This document shows positions 59,250-64,000 of a stretch of DNA of 64,000 bases, one piece after another. Source of the stretch: Phocaeicola faecium (lineage in GTDB: Bacteria > Bacteroidota > Bacteroidia > Bacteroidales > Bacteroidaceae); the NCBI RefSeq assembly GCF_014837055.1, contig NZ_JACSPQ010000017.1, forward strand, positions 124,001 to 188,000. Direction: 5' to 3'. Every line of letters starts with the position of its first letter. The stretch's first letter is position 1. The notes beneath the pieces were generated by a model. That model was not told the origin of the DNA. It made no database searches and worked only from the letters and a program-made list of their open reading frames with translations. A program made the position numbers and the translations under genes.

Positions 59250-59957
59250 TTAATCCAAGCGGATGACAGGAGAGTAGATAGCTTGGTCGGAACCTGAAGG
59301 CCACAAGGCAATACGTCCGAAAAGCGTTCCACGATTCAGTGCCGTTTGAAACATCTGATGGTCGGTATAATCCCGTGTAGCGAACGTATAAGTTTTGCCA
59401 CCGCCGGCATAATCCGCCATGTTTTCAGTTTCATCGTAGCGGTCTACGTTATGTTCTCCATCACTCAAAAATTGTGTGGTTCCTAACAGCAACATCACGC
59501 GGTCGATACCCGTTCCTGCAATTTTGTTTACGTCAAATGAGGCGTTTATCTGATTGCCGTTTCGTGTAATCTGTGCATTGTCTACCAGATAGTAGGGCAC
59601 TACCTCCACATCTTGTACGGCTGTGCCTCGCAGGTTGATTTCGATGGTATCTCTTCCTTCCGAAGTCCACGGGCCGTTTCCGGCTTTCGTGATTAACTGA
59701 TATTGACCGTCGAAGATGCAAATAGAAAACTCTCCGTTTTGGTTGACAAATACATCCACCGGGTCATGTTTTTCATATCCACGCTGATAAAGCTGAAGTC
59801 TCACAGCTTCATTGCCGCGTAATTGCAATGGTTCGCCTTGATAAACCACACGTCCTTTGATAAAAGATTCCGGCTCATCATAATTATCTTTCCGGCAACT
59901 TGTCAATACCAACGTTGCCAAAATAAAAACCGAGCATATCTTAAATAATGTATTCAT
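59250..59957 (-). CDS. DUF3823 surface lipoprotein
   Basis: A 235-residue lipoprotein with signal ending LTSC (Cys20). The N-terminal half has a carboxypeptidase-regulatory-like beta-sandwich (FIKGRVVYQGEPLQL), and the rest is the DUF3823 beta domain. Such proteins are found as the third gene after susC and susD, where they act as surface glycan-binding or auxiliary lipoproteins. Here it lies 23 bp after susD. No enzyme of the locus is inside the window, so the glycan is unknown. Confidence 0.85.
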   Translation of the reverse strand: MNTLFKICSVFILATLVLTSCRKDNYDEPESFIKGRVVYQGEPLQLRGNEAVRLQLYQRGYEKHDPVDVFVNQNGEFSICIFDGQYQLITKAGNGPWTSEGRDTIEINLRGTAVQDVEVVPYYLVDNAQITRNGNQINASFDVNKIAGTGIDRVMLLLGTTQFLSDGEHNVDRYDETENMADYAGGGKTYTFATRDYTDHQMFQTALNRGTLFGRIALWPSGSDQAIYSPVIRLD

Positions 59958-59980
59958 ATTATTGTTCGTTTTTGAGTTAA

Positions 59981-61855
59981 TTATTGGAACGGATTTTTCA
60001 CCAGCTTCGGGTTGTTATTAATCCATCCGTTATTTATTTCTGCATAATACTGAGCGTCAGTGCAATGGTAAGGTTTCGGCCATAAGTCGAGTGTAGCCAT
60101 GTTTTTTTCGATGAATACCCATTTGCCATCGTTCGGGTCGCCCGGTGCAACTACTTTATACGGCCATAATCCTAAGCGTTGAGCTGTTCTCGTATTCGGG
60201 TTTCCGTCCCAAATTTTGTCAGCTTCCATCCAGCGTTTCAGTTGCCACCAGCGTTGTCCTTCAAATGCAAATTCCACACGGTTTTCATGCATGATTTTTT
60301 CGTGGTCGATACTTGTCAGCGGTTTTACTCCTGCGCGTGAACGTATATCATTGATATATTTCAGTGCGGTTTCATCATAGTTATCGCCACTCAGTTCCCA
60401 GCTTGCTTCGGCAGCAATCAGATAAGCCTCTGCGATGCGGAAATGTACGTTCCACATATCAGAGCCTCGGCCGATGGTTCCGGCGGCAGGTGTAGCGTCA
60501 AGATATTTGCGGACATAGAATCCGGTACGGTTGATTTCACGTTCATTGCCGCCGAACGGACCATTGTTTGCCGTAATCAGGCGATGTTCTTCATCGTATG
60601 AGTTACGTGCTCCGGTTCGTTCCACCCATTTGCCGTTTTCCTTTCTCAACTGTCCGGCTTGCAGTTCGATGGTTTGTCCTCCGAAAGTAGCCCCCGGGAA
60701 GATGATAGAGCCATTCAAACGCGGGTCACGTTCCATGAACAAATCAGTCGGATTGTCGAAGAATTTCGGGTTGTCTATCGTGCCGATGTCGAATCGTGCT
60801 CCTTTACCTCTTTCCTCTTCGCTTGCATCAATCGGTTCAAACGCCTCTACCAAGCCTAAGATTACCGACAGGCGGTCGCATCCGGTATCTTGTGCGATGC
60901 TCTTAGGCAGGTTGTTAGTGGTGAACTGATGTGTCTTTCCCGGTGCTACAAAGTCGAAACACCAGATAACTTCCGTATTTCCATCCTTCTGACATACGGC
61001 TTTATAGAAATTATCGGCATACGCTTGCGGGGTATTTTCGGTAGGATACATCAATTTATAAGGTCCTTTTTCAATTACTTCTTTTGCCGCAGCCAGTGCT
61101 GTTTGATAATATCCTTCAGCCTTTTCAGCAGGAATACCTACTTCACCTCCTTGCGTGCGTAATTGCGGATGAGCTTCAGGAGTGTTGTATCGAGCCAATG
61201 AAGCAGCAGTCAGTGCGGCGCGTGCTTCAAGCATTTTGGCTACCCAATAATTGGCACGTGCATTATGCGTGTTGGTTTCCGTAGTCAGCAACTTTCCGGC
61301 TTCTTGACATTCCGAAATAATGTAGTCGTACAGAGCTGTTTCAGTAGAACGTGGAATCTGCATGGTACTGATATCCATTCCCGGAGTATAGTCGAATATT
61401 TGGTCGCCAACGATGGGTACTCCTCCTAAACTTCTGCCCAAGCAAAAGTAAATCCATGCACGGATGTAACGCACTTCTCCGATGTAAGCCTCTTTCGTGG
61501 CATCATCAATTGCGGTAGAGGTTTTCACTCCCTCTAAGAACACATTCAGGTCGTGTATCAAATCGTAGCAATGGTCGTAATCACACCATTTGTTACGGTC
61601 GAAATATTCTGTTTCATTTCTGTCGTAATAAATAGCCTCGTCGATGCTGGTCCAAGCATCCCAGTCTTCCACTTTTTGTCCCAGCATGGTTCGTCCGTAG
61701 AAGTTGGCTATTACAGATTTTATCAATGTCGGGTCCCCGTAAGTCTGGTCTTGGGTTAATATCGTGTCAGGCTTGGTATTTAAGAAGTCGCTACAACTGT
61801 TTAACGTCAGCATAGCAGCAGCCAGTGAAGCTGCGAATAAATATCTCTTTTTCAT
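59981..61855 (-). CDS. RagB/SusD family nutrient-binding lipoprotein
   Basis: A 624-residue SusD protein with lipoprotein signal ending LNSC (Cys21), then SDFLNTKPDTILTQDQ. TPR helices and the C-terminal ENRVEFAFEGQRWWQLKRW block are clear. It is co-directional with, and 7 bp after, a SusC gene and before DUF3823, so the three form one operon. The sequence differs strongly from the orphan SusD at 44595, so the two loci serve different ligands. Confidence 0.95.
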   Translation of the reverse strand: MKKRYLFAASLAAAMLTLNSCSDFLNTKPDTILTQDQTYGDPTLIKSVIANFYGRTMLGQKVEDWDAWTSIDEAIYYDRNETEYFDRNKWCDYDHCYDLIHDLNVFLEGVKTSTAIDDATKEAYIGEVRYIRAWIYFCLGRSLGGVPIVGDQIFDYTPGMDISTMQIPRSTETALYDYIISECQEAGKLLTTETNTHNARANYWVAKMLEARAALTAASLARYNTPEAHPQLRTQGGEVGIPAEKAEGYYQTALAAAKEVIEKGPYKLMYPTENTPQAYADNFYKAVCQKDGNTEVIWCFDFVAPGKTHQFTTNNLPKSIAQDTGCDRLSVILGLVEAFEPIDASEEERGKGARFDIGTIDNPKFFDNPTDLFMERDPRLNGSIIFPGATFGGQTIELQAGQLRKENGKWVERTGARNSYDEEHRLITANNGPFGGNEREINRTGFYVRKYLDATPAAGTIGRGSDMWNVHFRIAEAYLIAAEASWELSGDNYDETALKYINDIRSRAGVKPLTSIDHEKIMHENRVEFAFEGQRWWQLKRWMEADKIWDGNPNTRTAQRLGLWPYKVVAPGDPNDGKWVFIEKNMATLDLWPKPYHCTDAQYYAEINNGWINNNPKLVKNPFQ

Positions 61856-61862
61856 TGTTTAC

Positions 61863-64000
61863 TTAAAATTTAAGGTTTACACCAATATTAATGACTCGCA
61901 TCGGCGGATAGTCCAAACCATTGTCGCTTGCACATTCCGGGTCCATGATACCTTTCAGGTTCGAAATCGTTAACAGGTTTGTTCCGGAGATATAAACACG
62001 CAGATTGCTGATTCCTGTGTGATTCAACCATGCTTGCGGCAGCGTATAGCCAAACTCAAGATTACGTAATTTGATGTATTTTACGTTGTGCATCCAGAAT
62101 GTACTGGTATCGTAGGCACTTGTTTCGTCTGAATTTAAGCGCAGCATCGGGTATTTTCCGGGAATCAGTTCGCTGTTCGGGTCAAACGGGTCAGACAGAT
62201 GCCATGCGTCTTTCAGCACTTCGCTCGGATTGTTACCGTCATTTTGGAACGGGCGTGCAGTTTCATAACGTTGAATCCATGAAGTCATGCCGGAGCCTGT
62301 CCAGTCCATAGCCAAGTCGAATCCTTTCCATGCAGCAGAGAGGTTGATACCGAAGTTAATGGTAGGTGTGCTGTCTACACGATAACCGATGGGGCGTTCG
62401 TCCAAACCATTGATGACACCATCGTTATTCTGGTCTTTATACATGATATCTCCCGGAACAACCGTGCGGTTACCTTTGCGGTCATTGTCAATCGGGTAGG
62501 TAGCGATTTGTTCCCAACTTTCAAATCTTCCTACGGCTTCATATCCCCAGTTGATGTAGCCCATACGATGCCATATACTGTTTCGGTATTCATCCCATGA
62601 ATTGCTGAAACGCGGTTTGTATTGTTCCCAGTCGTAGAAACGAGAATAAGTCATGTTGGCTCCCACGCTGTAATGGAAGTCGTTGTAATTATCAGTGTAA
62701 TTAATTGAAGCGTCAAAACCTTTGTGCATATCCGACCGCAGGTTTTCTTTAGGCAAGTCAATACCTGTTTCGTTAGGTATCAGTACGTCATAACGAGATT
62801 CGGAAATACCTTCACGCAGACGGCGGAAATAATCGACTTGCAGGTTCAAGCGGTTGTTTAAGAATCCCATGTCGACTCCGACGTCCAGTATCTTGGCTGT
62901 CATCCATGAAAGAACCTGATTAGGCAAACCGCGTGTAGCTGAACCAACAATCCAGTTACCGTCGAGTACAGCACCTCCATTATTATAGGTATATCCCGAC
63001 AAGAAATCAAAAGCAGCATAATCGGCTACGTTGTCATCTCCTACTTCGCCGTATGAGCCACGGAGTTTCAGGTTGCTGATTATCTGGCCTATTTTGTTTT
63101 CTTTCCAGAAGTTTTCTTCCGAGATTCTCCATCCGATAGATGCCGACGGGAAGAATCCCCAACGGTGTCCCGGGCGGAATTTCCAAGAACCGTCCCAACG
63201 TCCGATTAATTCTACCAGATATTTGTCTGCATAGTTATAGTTGATACGTCCGAGGTATCCCATACGTGCTTCGGTGCGGTCTCCGTCATCGTTGAATTCT
63301 ACGATTTCTTTCAGGCGGATTAAGTCCATGGCATTGGATACTGGGGTAGAGTGAATCCACATTTTGGGGCGTTTGCGTTGGCTGGCTTCAAAACTGGCTA
63401 CGGCTGTAATCGAGTGTTTTCCGAATTTGCGGTCGTAGTTTAACTGGAAGTTACCAATCTGATCTTCCACTTTTTCCCGATTACGTTCTCTGTACGGATT
63501 GGTCATTGCGTCTGTAACGTAATAAGAGTCGGTGCCCGGGTCGTAAGCATACAGGTTGAATGTATATTCCTGATTGTCTAACTCATTGTATGCGTAATAA
63601 TATCCTACCAATCCTTTAAACTTTAATCCTTTCAGAATTTCATATTCGGCAGTGGCGTTCAGTTGGATAACGCGCCATACGTCTGATACCTTACCCGAAG
63701 TATTGTAATTCAGGATGGCGAAGTTGGTTTCCGGCTGGTCGGACACTTTTTGCGGATAATTCGGGTTATCGTTTGCATAAGGCCGTTTGGTTGGCTGGTT
63801 TTTCAAAGTGGCGAAACGCGGCAACCAATAGTCGTCTGTTCCCGGAACACCCGGATGCCGGCGGTCTTCGATACGTCCGTTAACGGTGGCACCCACTTTC
63901 AGACGCTCGTTCACATTCATTTCGATACTCATCTGCGCGTTGGTACGGCGGAAACTGCCGTAGTTGCGAACCGTGGCATCTTGGTTGATGTGAGAAATGG
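61863..64000 (-). CDS. SusC/RagA TonB-linked outer-membrane protein (5' end outside window)
   Basis: The frame is open to the window edge, so the 5' part (signal, plug) lies beyond 64000. The visible 712 residues are the beta-barrel of a SusC: the edge reads ISHINQDATVRNYGSFRRTNAQ, the plug-to-barrel region seen in SusC proteins. The repeated barrel motifs FRPGHRWGFFPSASIGWRIS and the C-terminal YIKLRNLEFGYTLP and INIGVNLKF are typical. It imports the glycan bound by the following SusD. No frameshift is visible in this part, unlike the other SusC. Confidence 0.95.
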   Translation of the reverse strand, partial: ISHINQDATVRNYGSFRRTNAQMSIEMNVNERLKVGATVNGRIEDRRHPGVPGTDDYWLPRFATLKNQPTKRPYANDNPNYPQKVSDQPETNFAILNYNTSGKVSDVWRVIQLNATAEYEILKGLKFKGLVGYYYAYNELDNQEYTFNLYAYDPGTDSYYVTDAMTNPYRERNREKVEDQIGNFQLNYDRKFGKHSITAVASFEASQRKRPKMWIHSTPVSNAMDLIRLKEIVEFNDDGDRTEARMGYLGRINYNYADKYLVELIGRWDGSWKFRPGHRWGFFPSASIGWRISEENFWKENKIGQIISNLKLRGSYGEVGDDNVADYAAFDFLSGYTYNNGGAVLDGNWIVGSATRGLPNQVLSWMTAKILDVGVDMGFLNNRLNLQVDYFRRLREGISESRYDVLIPNETGIDLPKENLRSDMHKGFDASINYTDNYNDFHYSVGANMTYSRFYDWEQYKPRFSNSWDEYRNSIWHRMGYINWGYEAVGRFESWEQIATYPIDNDRKGNRTVVPGDIMYKDQNNDGVINGLDERPIGYRVDSTPTINFGINLSAAWKGFDLAMDWTGSGMTSWIQRYETARPFQNDGNNPSEVLKDAWHLSDPFDPNSELIPGKYPMLRLNSDETSAYDTSTFWMHNVKYIKLRNLEFGYTLPQAWLNHTGISNLRVYISGTNLLTISNLKGIMDPECASDNGLDYPPMRVINIGVNLKF

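Overview
The window reads as a chromosomal segment of a gut-type Bacteroidales, most likely family Bacteroidaceae (Bacteroides or Phocaeicola). The evidence is two SusC/SusD pairs, NVEALA and 6-bladed beta-propeller lipoproteins, DUF3823 and DUF3256 proteins, repeated matches to the Bacteroidetes -7 promoter box TAnnTTTG, and start codons that mostly lack a Shine-Dalgarno sequence. Species cannot be fixed from the sequence alone.

Layout. 1-4.8 kb: a sulfate activation and uptake group (cysC, SLC13 transporter, cysQ) and an amino-acid permease. 4.9-8.8 kb: a low-GC accessory patch with two head-to-head NVEALA/beta-propeller gene sets, one of them with a frameshifted NVEALA gene and a MITE; then three tRNA-Asn genes. 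9.6-18.5 kb: housekeeping genes (S41 protease, 7TM-HD phosphodiesterase, LMW phosphatase, PHP enzyme, priA, Gfo/Idh/MocA oxidoreductase). 18.8-33 kb: an outer-membrane barrel, then an envelope export operon (tolC, hlyD-type adaptor, GIN-domain lipoprotein, three FtsX/MacB-type permeases) divergent from a sigma-54 response regulator and histidine kinase. 33-41 kb: two FKBPs, a sirtuin, rubredoxin, KDG kinase, pta-ackA and lrgAB. 41.4-46.4 kb: a SusC/SusD pair with a frameshifted susC. 46.8-53.2 kb: a DUF2156 protein, a GNAT protein, cdaA, folP, murF and a THUMP-like methyltransferase. 53.2-56.9 kb: a second export locus (truncated permease, ABC ATPase, permease). 57-58.8 kb: DUF3256 protein and LysM/M23 peptidase. 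59.2-64 kb: the 3' part of a polysaccharide-utilisation locus (DUF3823, SusD, SusC running off the window).

How genes work together. The most informative non-coding signal is a matched pair of regulatory regions 23 kb apart, in front of the tolC operon and in front of the truncated permease/ABC ATPase locus. Each has a sigma-54 type promoter beginning TGGCACGG, and each has a 41-bp dyad element (31 of 41 positions identical) whose centre lies exactly 74 bp from the promoter. The sigma-54 activator encoded beside the first copy is the obvious candidate to bind both. The two loci would then form one regulon, and the ATPase missing from the tolC operon would be supplied by the second locus.

Other signals: two palindromic MITE-like elements, each sitting in the loop of what was an intrinsic-terminator hairpin (one with a 10-bp target duplication); a dispersed intergenic repeat family with the core GCTACCG in at least eight intergenic gaps, one of which carries a 22-bp tandem array; and likely broken genes (NVEALA, susC, an FtsX-type permease).
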